From NCBI GenBank assembly GCA_041645495.1, contig JBAZPZ010000047.1, positions 1 through 15,157 of the forward strand: a stretch of 15,157 nucleotides of DNA, written 5' to 3'. The first letter of the stretch is position 1, and each line of letters starts with the position of its first letter. This DNA is from 0-14-0-20-45-22 sp041645495 (lineage in GTDB: Bacteria; Fidelibacterota; UBA2242). The notes under the pieces are model-generated. The model had not been told where the DNA came from. It ran no database searches and saw nothing but the letters and a program-made list of their open reading frames with translations. Positions 1 to 7,952 of this stretch are shown here, piece after piece. Both the position numbers and the translations under genes were made by a program.

Positions 1-1727
1 CGCGCCATGAGCGAAGCGCTTACCAGCCCGTTATATGCACATGCCGACGAATACAGGTAATGTTTTTCCGTCGATTCCCGTCTCCAGGGACCGATGTCGG
101 CGCGAATCAGGCCGGTGGCGTCGATGGCGTTTTTCAGGACATCGGCGATCTGATTCGAGATTTTCCGCCAGTAATAATTTAAAAATTTGATGTCCTCGGT
201 CTTCTCGACGTATTGGCGAAGATTCCAGAGTGTGAGTCCCAGCCCTTCGATCTCGACGATAACACCATTGTCGGTTTGCTCGGATTCCTCGACGCCGTTT
301 CCAAAATAGCGAAAAACCGATACGGCATAATCCTGCCCGACGCCGGTCGGGTTTCCCTGCCAGTTGAACCGCTTGTATTTTCCACATCGGCCGTTCATGA
401 TGAACTGGAGCGCGGACAAGGCTTCCTCGGAATGTCCGGCCTTCAACAAAGCGCTGATCGAATATGCCTGATCCCGCACCCACGTATAATTCAGATTGGA
501 TGGCGGCAACGAAGAGACGATCTGCCCGCGCGCTGGAAATTCATCGCGACATTGCGCCATTTTGATAAGGCACAGCGATTGATAATAGAGCCGTTTTTCA
601 CTCGCCGTGATGTTGTTCGGCAGAACTGTCGCCTGATGCCATTTTTTCCACCAACTGATTTCCTCGAACAACGCCGAAAATCCAGGATGCTCGTTCTTAA
701 ATTTCGTCAGAAAATTATAGCTGTCCGCGCGTTTGTCCGAATCGAATGAAACCAGCGCGGTCAGCCATTTGGTTCCGTTCGCTTGATAGGCCCACTTGCC
801 AATATTCACCTGCAGGTTTTGTGTGTTGACCTCGAAATTCAGCGACAGGTTTCCGATGTCTTTGCCTTCGAGAACAATGAAAAAAATCCAAAACGGCTTA
901 TCGACCGAAAACGGACAAAACGCATACTGCGTGAGCGTGAAATTTTCACCGACAATTTCGTGCTTTACGATGCCGGTGTTTTCGATATAACCGGCGTCGG
1001 TCTGAGTCAGCGATTTCAACGGAATTTCCTCTTCACCGCGAAAAAGGATCGCCCGCGCCGAGGAGATCACCTGTTTGGTCGGCGTTTTTTCATCGAATTT
1101 CCGATAAACATGCGGGTAAAAACTGTTGAAGGCGCAATTCTGAACGTCATAAATCGCCGTCGATATTCCGTTGGTGAACGGAATTTGGAACCAACTGCTG
1201 TTAAGTTTGGGCTTTTTAATCTCGCGTGCAGCCTTTATCTCCGGGATCAGGATTTTCTGCGGCGCGCGATAGATGCCGCCGTCTTTCCCGGAATCGAACA
1301 CGCGGACAGCAAGCACATTTTCGCGGCGAAATAGTCGTCCCGGGATGATATATTTTCGGATTTTATCCCTGCCGGTGGCATAGTCGGGCGGAAACGAGCC
1401 GCTGGCGCCGATCTTCTGGCCATTCAAAAACGTCTCGTCCACGTCATCGATTCTTCCCAGAATCAAAACCGCCGAATCGATCCGACAGGTCGCCGAATCC
1501 AGCGAAAAATGGTAACGGTACCAGCCGAAGCCGTCGTAATTCTTATAACCCTGCGCCTCCCAATAGGACGGGACGAGGATTCCCTGCCAGAGCGAATCGT
1601 TCAGTTCCGGATTTGCCCAACTGCTGTCATTGCCGGTTCGGAAAAGCCATTTTCCCATGAGCGATACATCGCTAAATGCAACCGAACAACAGAGAATGAG
1701 GCAACCGGTAATTCTAAGAATTTTCAT
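1..1727 (-). CDS. Secreted GH15-like glycoside hydrolase with GH2-type N domain (3' end cut by window)
   Basis: The frame is open from the ATG at 1727 to the window edge, giving 575 residues. Residues 1-19 look like a secretion signal (MKILRITGCLILCCSVAFS), so the enzyme probably acts outside the cytoplasm. Residues about 25-195 read as a GH2-type sugar-binding jelly roll (GKWLFRTGN; GFGWYRYHF at 67-75; VDETFLNGQKIG near 96-107; ENVLAVRVFD near 136-145). The second half reads as a GH15/glucoamylase-like alpha/alpha barrel: NYTWVRDQAY with D419, EIEGLGLTLW from 492, and GPWRRES with E551. GH15 enzymes cleave alpha-glucosidic bonds with inversion. E551 may be a catalytic carboxylate, by position only. 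It lies 99 nt downstream of the alkyltransferase gene on the same strand. No good Shine-Dalgarno precedes the ATG, so the start rests on the signal peptide. The substrate is unknown, and another six-hairpin family is possible. Confidence 0.75.
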   Translation of the reverse strand, partial: MKILRITGCLILCCSVAFSDVSLMGKWLFRTGNDSSWANPELNDSLWQGILVPSYWEAQGYKNYDGFGWYRYHFSLDSATCRIDSAVLILGRIDDVDETFLNGQKIGASGSFPPDYATGRDKIRKYIIPGRLFRRENVLAVRVFDSGKDGGIYRAPQKILIPEIKAAREIKKPKLNSSWFQIPFTNGISTAIYDVQNCAFNSFYPHVYRKFDEKTPTKQVISSARAILFRGEEEIPLKSLTQTDAGYIENTGIVKHEIVGENFTLTQYAFCPFSVDKPFWIFFIVLEGKDIGNLSLNFEVNTQNLQVNIGKWAYQANGTKWLTALVSFDSDKRADSYNFLTKFKNEHPGFSALFEEISWWKKWHQATVLPNNITASEKRLYYQSLCLIKMAQCRDEFPARGQIVSSLPPSNLNYTWVRDQAYSISALLKAGHSEEALSALQFIMNGRCGKYKRFNWQGNPTGVGQDYAVSVFRYFGNGVEESEQTDNGVIVEIEGLGLTLWNLRQYVEKTEDIKFLNYYWRKISNQIADVLKNAIDATGLIRADIGPWRRESTEKHYLYSSACAYNGLVSASLMA

Positions 1728-1826
1728 GAAACGAGATGATCGCTGTTATCGGCAAAATCGACAGCCATTAAAGATGAACAATTAAAATTCAACGAACTTT
1801 TATTCGTAGAAACGAAGGTAAATTTG

Positions 1827-2501
1827 CTAAATGCTTCTCTCAAGTTCAAGCAACTTCCGCTTCATCGGCAATCCGCCGCCAAAACCGGTCAAATTACCAT
1901 TCGCTCCGATGACGCGATGGCAAGGAACGATCAACGGAATCGGGTTGTGGTGCAATGCGCCGCCGACGGCACGTGAAGCCTGCGGCTGATTCATCCAGAA
2001 TGCGATCTCGCCGTACGTCGCCGTCTTCCCGAAAGGAATCATCCATGTCCAAAACAGAACCTTGAGCGAGAATGCCGAACGGATCAACAACGGATGAATT
2101 TTCGGAGCCGGATAAGGCTTTCCATCGGCAAACGAACACCGAACTTCATCCGCGATTTGTCCGGAAAAATCTAAAGATGAGGCCTGACGAATTTTTACAC
2201 CGAGTCGCGTCAATTTTTCTTCGGTTTCCATCCATTCGTCTTCAGACAGGCAGACCGCAACGACGCGACGCTCAGCGGCGATGACCTGAATATCCATCGT
2301 TCCGCGGCTTTCGGCGACGGAAACGGTTTCAATTTTTTCACCCGAATCGAATGCAAATCCTGCCTGATCCATCGCGCCGACAAGCACCGCCCGACAGTCA
2401 GGGCAATCGCGCCAATGTAAAAAAGCGTCAACTTCGGCGTGGATTTCACTCCAATGGGTGATCAATTCAATAGCCAATTGTTTTGTTAGATGCGTCTTCA
2501 T
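1827..2501 (-). CDS. ogt: Methylated-DNA--protein-cysteine methyltransferase (Ogt/MGMT family) with N-terminal extension
   Basis: This suicide DNA-repair protein moves alkyl groups from O6-alkylguanine to its own cysteine. The C-terminal half carries the family signature: IPFGKTATYGEIA at 155-167, RAVGGALHHNP with the hinge Asn at 177-187, and the active site IVPCHRV with C194, followed by a GFGGG loop. The ATG at 2501 is chosen because GGAG lies five bases upstream. The frame stays open upstream to 2618 but lacks comparable support. The protein has 224 residues, longer than the usual 150-180. The first 60-70 residues are an extra helical segment containing WRDCPDCR (C33, C36), which I do not recognise. 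Residues about 70-150 fit the variable N domain of the family. The gene is divergent from the TPR gene and upstream of the glycosidase. Function is confident; the role of the extension is unknown. Confidence 0.93.
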   Translation of the reverse strand: MKTHLTKQLAIELITHWSEIHAEVDAFLHWRDCPDCRAVLVGAMDQAGFAFDSGEKIETVSVAESRGTMDIQVIAAERRVVAVCLSEDEWMETEEKLTRLGVKIRQASSLDFSGQIADEVRCSFADGKPYPAPKIHPLLIRSAFSLKVLFWTWMIPFGKTATYGEIAFWMNQPQASRAVGGALHHNPIPLIVPCHRVIGANGNLTGFGGGLPMKRKLLELERSI

Positions 2502-2630
2502 TTTCACTCCGGCTGTTTTCAACGACGAAGAAAATTTAACCATTGATTTCTCATTCGCGAAAAAAATCTTCGGGTTTCTTAAATCATCACAATATTCGGC
2601 ATAATGGGAAGAAATCACTATTTGAAAAAA

Positions 2631-2659
2631 TTGATGGCGCTTGCCTTCTGCGTTATTAA
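2631..2659 (+). promoter_or_regulatory. Candidate sigma70-type promoter for the TPR gene
   Basis: TTGATG at 2631-2636 and TATTAA at 2654-2659 are separated by exactly 17 nt and lie about 31 nt before the ATG at 2691. Each hexamer matches four of six consensus positions. Its location downstream of the earlier in-frame ATG at 2604 supports starting the TPR protein at 2691. It was found by eye, so chance occurrence is possible. Confidence 0.3.
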
Positions 2660-2690
2660 ATTTAATCGCGTCACGAAAGGAAAAGAAACG

Positions 2691-3401
2691 ATGAGAACGA
2701 ACCCGCTGATCGAATACGACAACAAAATCTTCTCGGCCATCGCCGCCGCACGCTATTCAGAAGCGCTCTGGATCGCCGATGAGGAACTGCATCTCGCATA
2801 CGAACGTTTCGGAATTAAAAATACCGAAACCGCCAAAGTCCACAACAATCTCGGCTGGATTCACGACCTGATGGGACACGCGAAGGAGGCAGAAGAAAAT
2901 TATCTCAAGGCGCTGGAGATCAAGATTCAAGCCGAGGGCGCATATTCTGCCGACCTTATTCCGACGCTCGAAAATCTCGTGACGCTTTACATCAGTCAGA
3001 AAGAAAATGGGAAAGCGAAAACCTTTCTGAACAAACTCATCGCCGTCGTCGAAACGCTGAACGATCCTTATAAAATGCGGAAGAGCGTCTATCTGTGCAA
3101 TCTCGCCGAGATCGAGGAATCCGAGGGCGTAGCCAATCGCGCCGAATGGTTTTATCAGCAAGCGATCGGTTTTCTGGAGGCAAACTATCCGTACGATCAT
3201 CCGAACATCGGCCGGACATTCGGCAAACTCGGCGCGCTGTTCCAAAAACTGGAGGATTTCCAAAAATCGGAATTCTATTACTCGCGCTCGCTCCGAATTC
3301 TCAAGAAACATCTTCCGCCAAATCATCCCGATGTTCAGTTCACGCTTCAGGGTTTGAAGGAAATCTATGCCGCCTTTGGCGTTAAAAAGCGGGTCGGTTG
3401 A
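2691..3401 (+). CDS. Tetratricopeptide-repeat protein
   Basis: This is a 236-residue, wholly helical protein built of TPR units of the kinesin-light-chain/TPR_12 style. The clearest units are residues about 47-80 (VHNNLGWIHDLMGHAKEAEENYLKALEI), about 130-163 and about 172-205 (IGRTFGKLGALFQKLEDFQKSEFYYSRSLRI). TPRs are protein-binding scaffolds, so no enzymatic role is implied. No signal peptide or membrane segment is seen, so it is probably cytoplasmic. The ATG at 2691 is preferred to the in-frame ATG at 2604 because AAAGGA precedes it and a promoter-like pair lies just upstream; the extra 29 residues look non-conserved. The nitrilase gene begins only 16 nt after its stop, so the two are probably co-transcribed. 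The binding partner is unknown. Confidence 0.85.
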   Translation: MRTNPLIEYDNKIFSAIAAARYSEALWIADEELHLAYERFGIKNTETAKVHNNLGWIHDLMGHAKEAEENYLKALEIKIQAEGAYSADLIPTLENLVTLYISQKENGKAKTFLNKLIAVVETLNDPYKMRKSVYLCNLAEIEESEGVANRAEWFYQQAIGFLEANYPYDHPNIGRTFGKLGALFQKLEDFQKSEFYYSRSLRILKKHLPPNHPDVQFTLQGLKEIYAAFGVKKRVG

Positions 3402-3417
3402 GATTTTGAAGTCTTCT

Positions 3418-4209
3418 ATGAAAATCGGCATCTGTCAATTCGCACCCGTTTTCGGTGAAGTCGATCAAAATCTCGATCTGATCGAACGAATGATTTCCTC
3501 TGAATCCGGCGTCGATTTTTGGATTCTTCCGGAACTTTGCACGACCGGCTACCTGTTCGCTTCCGCCGAGGAAGCCTTATCGCTTGCCGAAGAATTCCCG
3601 GCGGGAAGAACAGCCCATCGCATCGCCGATTTATCCGCGGATTCCGACACGGCGATTGTTTTAGGTGTAGCCGAAAAACTCCGCGATGCGGTGTACAATT
3701 CTGCTGTCGTTTTCAACAAAGGCGGCTTCATCGGCGTTTACCGGAAAATTCATTTATTCTTCGATGAAAAGCGCTGGTTCACACCAGGTTTTGAACCGCC
3801 GAAAATCTTCTCAATCGGCGACGTCAAAGTCGGTGTCATGATCTGCTTCGACTGGATTTTCCCGGAAACGGCGCGGACGCTGGCGCTCGGCGGCGCGCAA
3901 ATCATCGCTCATCCTGCGAACCTCGTTCTTCCTTTTTGCCAGGATGCAATGGTGACGCGAAGCCTCGAAAACGGCATCTTCGCCGTGACCGCCAACCGCT
4001 TCGGCACAGAACGACGCCCGCACAAAACGTTGACTTTTACGGGCAAAAGCCAGATTGTCGATCCGATAGGCAGGCGGCTGGTTTCTCTTCCATCGGATTC
4101 GGAAAAGATCGCAATCGTCGAGATCGATCCCAGCGAAGCGCTCGACAAAAACTTCAATCCGATGAATCATTTATTCAACGACAGAAAACCGGAATTGTAC
4201 CGGCTCTGA
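3418..4209 (+). CDS. Carbon-nitrogen hydrolase (nitrilase superfamily)
   Basis: This 263-residue protein has the nitrilase fold and its catalytic triad: E39 in ILPELCTTGY, K110 in GVYRKIHLF, and C143 in VMICFDWIFPE. Family members hydrolyse C-N bonds of amides or N-carbamoyl compounds, with the cysteine as nucleophile. Length fits single-domain amidases (about 260-280 residues). The Cys motif has Phe-Asp-Trp where many relatives have Tyr-Asp-Ile/Leu. The substrate cannot be read from sequence; an omega-amidase-like, N-carbamoyl-putrescine or general amidase role are all possible. The ATG at 3418 is preferred because the family's beta-strand start (MKIGICQFAP) begins there; an in-frame ATG at 3367 would overlap the TPR gene. 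It is probably in an operon with the upstream TPR gene. It is cytoplasmic, with no signal seen. Confidence 0.9.
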   Translation: MKIGICQFAPVFGEVDQNLDLIERMISSESGVDFWILPELCTTGYLFASAEEALSLAEEFPAGRTAHRIADLSADSDTAIVLGVAEKLRDAVYNSAVVFNKGGFIGVYRKIHLFFDEKRWFTPGFEPPKIFSIGDVKVGVMICFDWIFPETARTLALGGAQIIAHPANLVLPFCQDAMVTRSLENGIFAVTANRFGTERRPHKTLTFTGKSQIVDPIGRRLVSLPSDSEKIAIVEIDPSEALDKNFNPMNHLFNDRKPELYRL

Positions 4210-4247
4210 TCGAAAGAGACAACACGTTAAAATTTGAAAGGACTTTT

Positions 4248-4463
4248 ATGAACAAAAATTACTGGCTGAAAATCGTCAATCCGCTGTTGGCGGTTTCCGT
4301 CATTCTTCAGGCGGTTTTGGGTTTCATGATCGAGAAACTTCCCACCGCCTTCGTCGGAGAAGTGCATGAAATCAACGCGCCGATCCTCGTTTTGCTGTTG
4401 ATTGCGCACGTTGTTTTGAACTGGGGCTGGATCCGGACCAACTGTTGTCCGAAGAAAAAATAA
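4248..4463 (+). CDS. Small two-helix membrane protein, DUF4405-like
   Basis: This 71-residue protein starts at an ATG preceded by GAAAGGA six bases upstream. It has two hydrophobic helices, about residues 9-28 and 45-59. Between them lies a His (H40 in GEVHEINAP), and a second His (H54) sits inside helix two, before LNWGWI. Paired histidines and the final H..LNWGW pattern resemble DUF4405-type small membrane proteins and cytochrome b-like helices; heme or metal binding is inference only. The C-terminus ends in NCCPKKK, with two adjacent cysteines and a basic tail. The next gene starts three bases after the stop, so translation is probably coupled. A longer in-frame ORF beginning upstream overlaps the nitrilase gene and is rejected as the start. 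Confidence 0.75.
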   Translation: MNKNYWLKIVNPLLAVSVILQAVLGFMIEKLPTAFVGEVHEINAPILVLLLIAHVVLNWGWIRTNCCPKKK

Positions 4464-4466
4464 CCG

Positions 4467-4724
4467 ATGAATTTGCTGGAAGAACAACGCCGCCTGAACT
4501 GGCTCAGAGTTTATTCCGATTCCGTCGTGGAAAAACTCGACCGCGCCGATTTGGCCGAAGACGACGCGTGGGAATTGCTCACGGAGGCGAAGCGGAAAAT
4601 TCTCGAACGGTTTCCAACCTGTGAAGATGAATATCAATTGATCTACGAACGCCGGTTTCGCCGCGTATTGATCCGCCGGGGATTCGCGCTTCCGCTCTAC
4701 GACGACACGGCGATCGGCGTCTGA
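4467..4724 (+). CDS. Conserved-looking hypothetical protein, 85 aa
   Basis: I do not recognise this 85-residue protein. It is hydrophilic and predicted to be nearly all helical. Charged residues dominate (EEQRRLNWLR; DRADLAEDDAWELLTEAKRKILERF), and an Arg-rich stretch (ERRFRRVLIRRGF) sits near the end. One Cys occurs in FPTCEDEYQLIYERRF. There is no signal peptide or membrane segment. It lies between the small membrane protein (3 nt gap) and the HD hydrolase (10 nt gap), which argues that it is real and part of one operon. The ribosome site is weak, consistent with coupling to the upstream stop. It may be an adaptor for its neighbours, but nothing in the sequence proves this. Confidence 0.65.
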   Translation: MNLLEEQRRLNWLRVYSDSVVEKLDRADLAEDDAWELLTEAKRKILERFPTCEDEYQLIYERRFRRVLIRRGFALPLYDDTAIGV

Positions 4725-4734
4725 AAGGAAAATC

Positions 4735-5358
4735 ATGAATCGTGAAAATGCCTGGAATCTGTTGACCGAATATACAAAAACCGACAGCCTGATCAAACAC
4801 GCGCTGGCCGTTTCCGCCGCGATGCGGGAATATGCGAAGTGGTTTCATCAGGACGAGAATTACTGGGAAATCGTCGGCTTGCTCCACGATTTCGATTACG
4901 AAAAATATCCCGACGCCGAGAATCATCCGTACCGCGGAAACGAAATTCTCGAAAAAGAAGGCTATCCGAAAGAGATGCGCGACGCGATCATGGGACACGC
5001 CGCCTACACCGGCGTCAAGCGCGAAACGTTATTGGCAAAAACGCTTTTCGCCGTCGATGAACTGGCGGGATTCGTCATCGCCGTCGCTTTGGTTCGTCCC
5101 TCGAAAAACATTCTCGAAGTCGAGCCGTCATCCGTCAGGAAAAAACTCAAAACGCCCGCCTTCGCCGCCAAAGTCAACCGCGAGGAAATCCGGCAGGGAA
5201 TCGCCGAACTCGGCGTCGATGAAACGGAGCATATTCAGCACGTGATCGACGCATTGAAAAGCATCGCTCCCGAACTCGGTCTAGCAGGTCAACAATCTCT
5301 CGTCACTGTCGGTAATTCTCACGATTCGACTCCCGGCGCCGCTTCTGACGGCAAGTAA
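4735..5358 (+). CDS. HD-superfamily metal-dependent hydrolase
   Basis: This 207-residue protein has an HD domain. H22 (IKHALAV), H51-D52 (GLLHDFDYEKYP), H88 (MGHAAYTG) and D108 (AVDELAG) supply the usual metal ligands and phosphohydrolase signature. The family resembles the 'predicted hydrolase, HD superfamily' group of about 185 residues, whose substrates are mostly unproven phosphate esters or nucleotides. AAAGGA seven bases before the ATG sets the start. It is the last gene of the tightly spaced run from 4248. The last 22 residues, after ELGL (183 on), are Ser/Gly/Thr-rich and unlike the core; the family normally ends near here, so this tail may be a lineage-specific extension or the mark of a small frameshift. 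Function is general only. Confidence 0.88.
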   Translation: MNRENAWNLLTEYTKTDSLIKHALAVSAAMREYAKWFHQDENYWEIVGLLHDFDYEKYPDAENHPYRGNEILEKEGYPKEMRDAIMGHAAYTGVKRETLLAKTLFAVDELAGFVIAVALVRPSKNILEVEPSSVRKKLKTPAFAAKVNREEIRQGIAELGVDETEHIQHVIDALKSIAPELGLAGQQSLVTVGNSHDSTPGAASDGK

Positions 5359-5420
5359 AATACCTTGTTTATCCATGCCCGTTTGCTTACCTTCCGCCTG
5401 ACTTTTGAAACAATTGAGTA

Positions 5421-7940
5421 ATGCCGATTAAGAATGACCGTTTGATAGATAACTTCCTTTGTGAAGTTGAAAAACCCGGCCGATACGCAGGCGGGGAATT
5501 TGGAACCCGAATCAAAGATAAATCGAAACCGCTGGCGACAATTGCGCTGGCGTATCCCGATTTATATAACATCGGCATGTCCTATTACGGATTTCAGATT
5601 CTCTATCACATTCTGAATCGCGATGAAGAAATCGCCGCCGAACGCGTCTATGCGCCCTGGCCCGATTTCGAGGAAAAACTGCGAACGCATTCCATTCCTC
5701 TTTTTGGTTTGGAATCGCGTACGCCGCTTAAACATTTCGACGTCGTCGGATTTACGCTCCCGTACGAACTGACCGCCACCAACATTTTGAACATGCTCGA
5801 TCTCGCCGACATTCCGGTTTTTGCCAAAGACCGAAGCGAGAGCGATCCGATCGTTATCGGCGGCGGAAGCGGCGCCTACAATCCGGAACCACTTGCACTG
5901 TTCTTTGATTGCTTTGTCGTCGGTGATGGCGAGGAAATCGTTGTCCCGCTGGTCAAAGAAATCGCTTCGATGAAAAGGCAAGGAACGCCGCGGAAAGAAA
6001 TCCTTCTCCGCTTATCCGCGCGCTTTCCCGGACTTTACATTCCGAGTCTCTACGACGTCGATCCTCAAACCGGAAGAATCGTTCCCGCTCCGAACGTTTC
6101 CACGGCTCCGAAAATCATCCACGCTTTGCGGGTTCGGGAATTGACGAACGATTTCTACCCCGAATGTCCGATCATGCCGCTTGTCGAAATCACGCAGGAT
6201 CGGTTAGTGGCTGAATTGATGCGCGGTTGTACGCAAGGTTGCCGGTTTTGTCAGGCGGGCATGCTGAATCGTCCCGTCCGCGAAAGACGTCCCGACGACA
6301 TTTTGAAACAGATCGAAAATTCCTTCGCCGCCACCGGATATGACGACGTTTCCCTGCTCTCGCTTTCGAGTTCCGATTATTCCGGCTTGGATCGGCTCGC
6401 GGAAGGAATCGTCGCACACCGGATCGATCGCCGCCATTCCGTCTCTTTTCCATCGCTCAGGTTGGACAGCTTCCGGGAAAATATCGCCGAAATCGCCCGC
6501 CAAACGCGGAAGTCCGGGCTGACCTTCGCTCCCGAAGCCGGTTCGCAACGCCTGAGAAATGTCATCAACAAGCGCATTACGGAAGAAGAATTGCTGAGTT
6601 CCGCCGAAATCGCCATCAGAAATGGCTGGCGCGTCATCAAACTCTATTTCATGCTGGGATTGCCAACCGAAACCGACGAAGACCTTGCCGCCATCGCCGA
6701 TCTGACCCGAAAAGTGATTCAGGTCGGAAACGGGCGACTGAATTTAAACGTAACGCTTTCGACATTCATTCCCAAACCGTTCACACCGTTCCAATGGTTG
6801 GTGCAGGATTCTCCGGAAGTCATTCAGCAGAAACTCGATTTCATCAAACCGCGCCTGTCGGCGATGAGACAGGTGAAAGTGATGGCACGCGATCCGCGAT
6901 TCTCCCGGCTGGAAGGCGTCATTGCGCGGGGCGACCGCCAAATCGCCGACGTGATTTTCCGGGCATGGAAAAACGGCGCGAAACTCGACGCGTGGAAAGA
7001 GCATTTTTCCGCTGAAATCTGGGAATCCGCATTCACCGAATCGAACATCGAACCGACAGAATTTACGTCGACTCGAAATCCCGACGAACCGCTGGCGTGG
7101 GATCATATCGATTCGCTGGTTTCCAAAGATTTCCTGATCTCCGAGTTCAACCGCGCACTGAACTGTGAGATAACTCCGGATTGCCGAAACGGCTGTAACG
7201 ATTGCGGTGTCTGCCAACCACCGGAACTCCAAATGGCGCTTATTGCACCGGACATTGTCGTTTTCGACCTACCGGCAACGCCCGCGCTCGCTGACGAACC
7301 TGTTGGAAGTCCAGTCAAATACCGTTTAAAATACCGGAAATTGGACGCCGTTCGCTTCACTTCACACCTCGACGTTCTGCGCATTTTTCAACAGGCGCTG
7401 AGACGGGCAAATCTGGATTTGGTTTATACCGAAGGCTTCAATCAGCGGCCGAAGATTTCCGCGGGATTTCCGCTTCCGCTGGGTTACACTTCGGACGAAG
7501 AATTCATGGACGTTACGCTTAAATCCGAGATGACCGATCTGCGCGCGAGACTCAACGCGGCGCTGGCTGGCTGGTTTGAAATCGTATCGGCAGAACCTCT
7601 GGCGGCTGACGCAAAATCCGCTTTTTCGGACGTCGCCGGCTTTCTCTATGAAATCCGCTTCCCGGCAGAGATGAACGCCGTCGTCGAAAAAAACGTCCGT
7701 AATTTGCTGGGAAAAAAGGAATATATTATCCACCGAGCCGGAGAAAATGCGACGACCCAAATAGACATCCGGCAATTTCTCAAAACGATTCAAACAGAGG
7801 CTGGCATTTTGAAAGCGGAAACCAAAATCATCGACGGAAGAACGGTTAAAATCCGTGAACTTCTTCCCGTCCTGGGATTGGACAACGCTTCCTGCTCCGT
7901 CAGCCGCAGAAAAACTTATTTAACAACCGATCACCTATAA
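5421..7940 (+). CDS. Radical SAM protein fused to DUF2344 (TIGR03960/TIGR03936 type)
   Basis: This 839-residue fusion has three parts. Residues about 30-200 look like the B12-binding-like domain found ahead of many radical SAM cores (YPDLYNIGMSYYGFQI; DPIVIGGGSGAYNPEPLA). Residues about 255-500 are the radical SAM core, whose 4Fe-4S site is C270, C274, C277 (MRGCTQGCRFC). A second Cys group follows at 582, 588, 592, 595 and 598, just before the DUF2344 domain, about 632 to the end (YRKLDAVRFTSHLDVLRIFQQ; EGFNQRPKISAGFPLPLGYT). In many bacteria this fusion sits directly upstream of RNase G and rplU-rpmA, exactly as here. The reaction is not established to my knowledge; a role in RNA or ribosome modification is inferred from neighbours. 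The second Cys group could hold an auxiliary cluster. The start rests on the conserved N-terminus, because the ribosome site is weak. Confidence 0.93.
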   Translation: MPIKNDRLIDNFLCEVEKPGRYAGGEFGTRIKDKSKPLATIALAYPDLYNIGMSYYGFQILYHILNRDEEIAAERVYAPWPDFEEKLRTHSIPLFGLESRTPLKHFDVVGFTLPYELTATNILNMLDLADIPVFAKDRSESDPIVIGGGSGAYNPEPLALFFDCFVVGDGEEIVVPLVKEIASMKRQGTPRKEILLRLSARFPGLYIPSLYDVDPQTGRIVPAPNVSTAPKIIHALRVRELTNDFYPECPIMPLVEITQDRLVAELMRGCTQGCRFCQAGMLNRPVRERRPDDILKQIENSFAATGYDDVSLLSLSSSDYSGLDRLAEGIVAHRIDRRHSVSFPSLRLDSFRENIAEIARQTRKSGLTFAPEAGSQRLRNVINKRITEEELLSSAEIAIRNGWRVIKLYFMLGLPTETDEDLAAIADLTRKVIQVGNGRLNLNVTLSTFIPKPFTPFQWLVQDSPEVIQQKLDFIKPRLSAMRQVKVMARDPRFSRLEGVIARGDRQIADVIFRAWKNGAKLDAWKEHFSAEIWESAFTESNIEPTEFTSTRNPDEPLAWDHIDSLVSKDFLISEFNRALNCEITPDCRNGCNDCGVCQPPELQMALIAPDIVVFDLPATPALADEPVGSPVKYRLKYRKLDAVRFTSHLDVLRIFQQALRRANLDLVYTEGFNQRPKISAGFPLPLGYTSDEEFMDVTLKSEMTDLRARLNAALAGWFEIVSAEPLAADAKSAFSDVAGFLYEIRFPAEMNAVVEKNVRNLLGKKEYIIHRAGENATTQIDIRQFLKTIQTEAGILKAETKIIDGRTVKIRELLPVLGLDNASCSVSRRKTYLTTDHL

Positions 7941-7952
7941 AATGGATAGATA

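Noticed and set aside
213..1334. Plus-strand ORFs across the start of the window (213-749 and 783-1334)
   Set aside because: They lie opposite the glycosidase frame, which has recognisable motifs throughout; the plus-strand translations have none.
2757..3431. Minus-strand ORF opposite the TPR gene
   Set aside because: The TPR frame has repeats, a ribosome site and a sensible start; the antisense protein has no recognisable feature.
4227..4796. Minus-strand ORF opposite the small membrane protein and the 85-aa gene
   Set aside because: It overlaps three well-spaced plus-strand genes and has no family resemblance.
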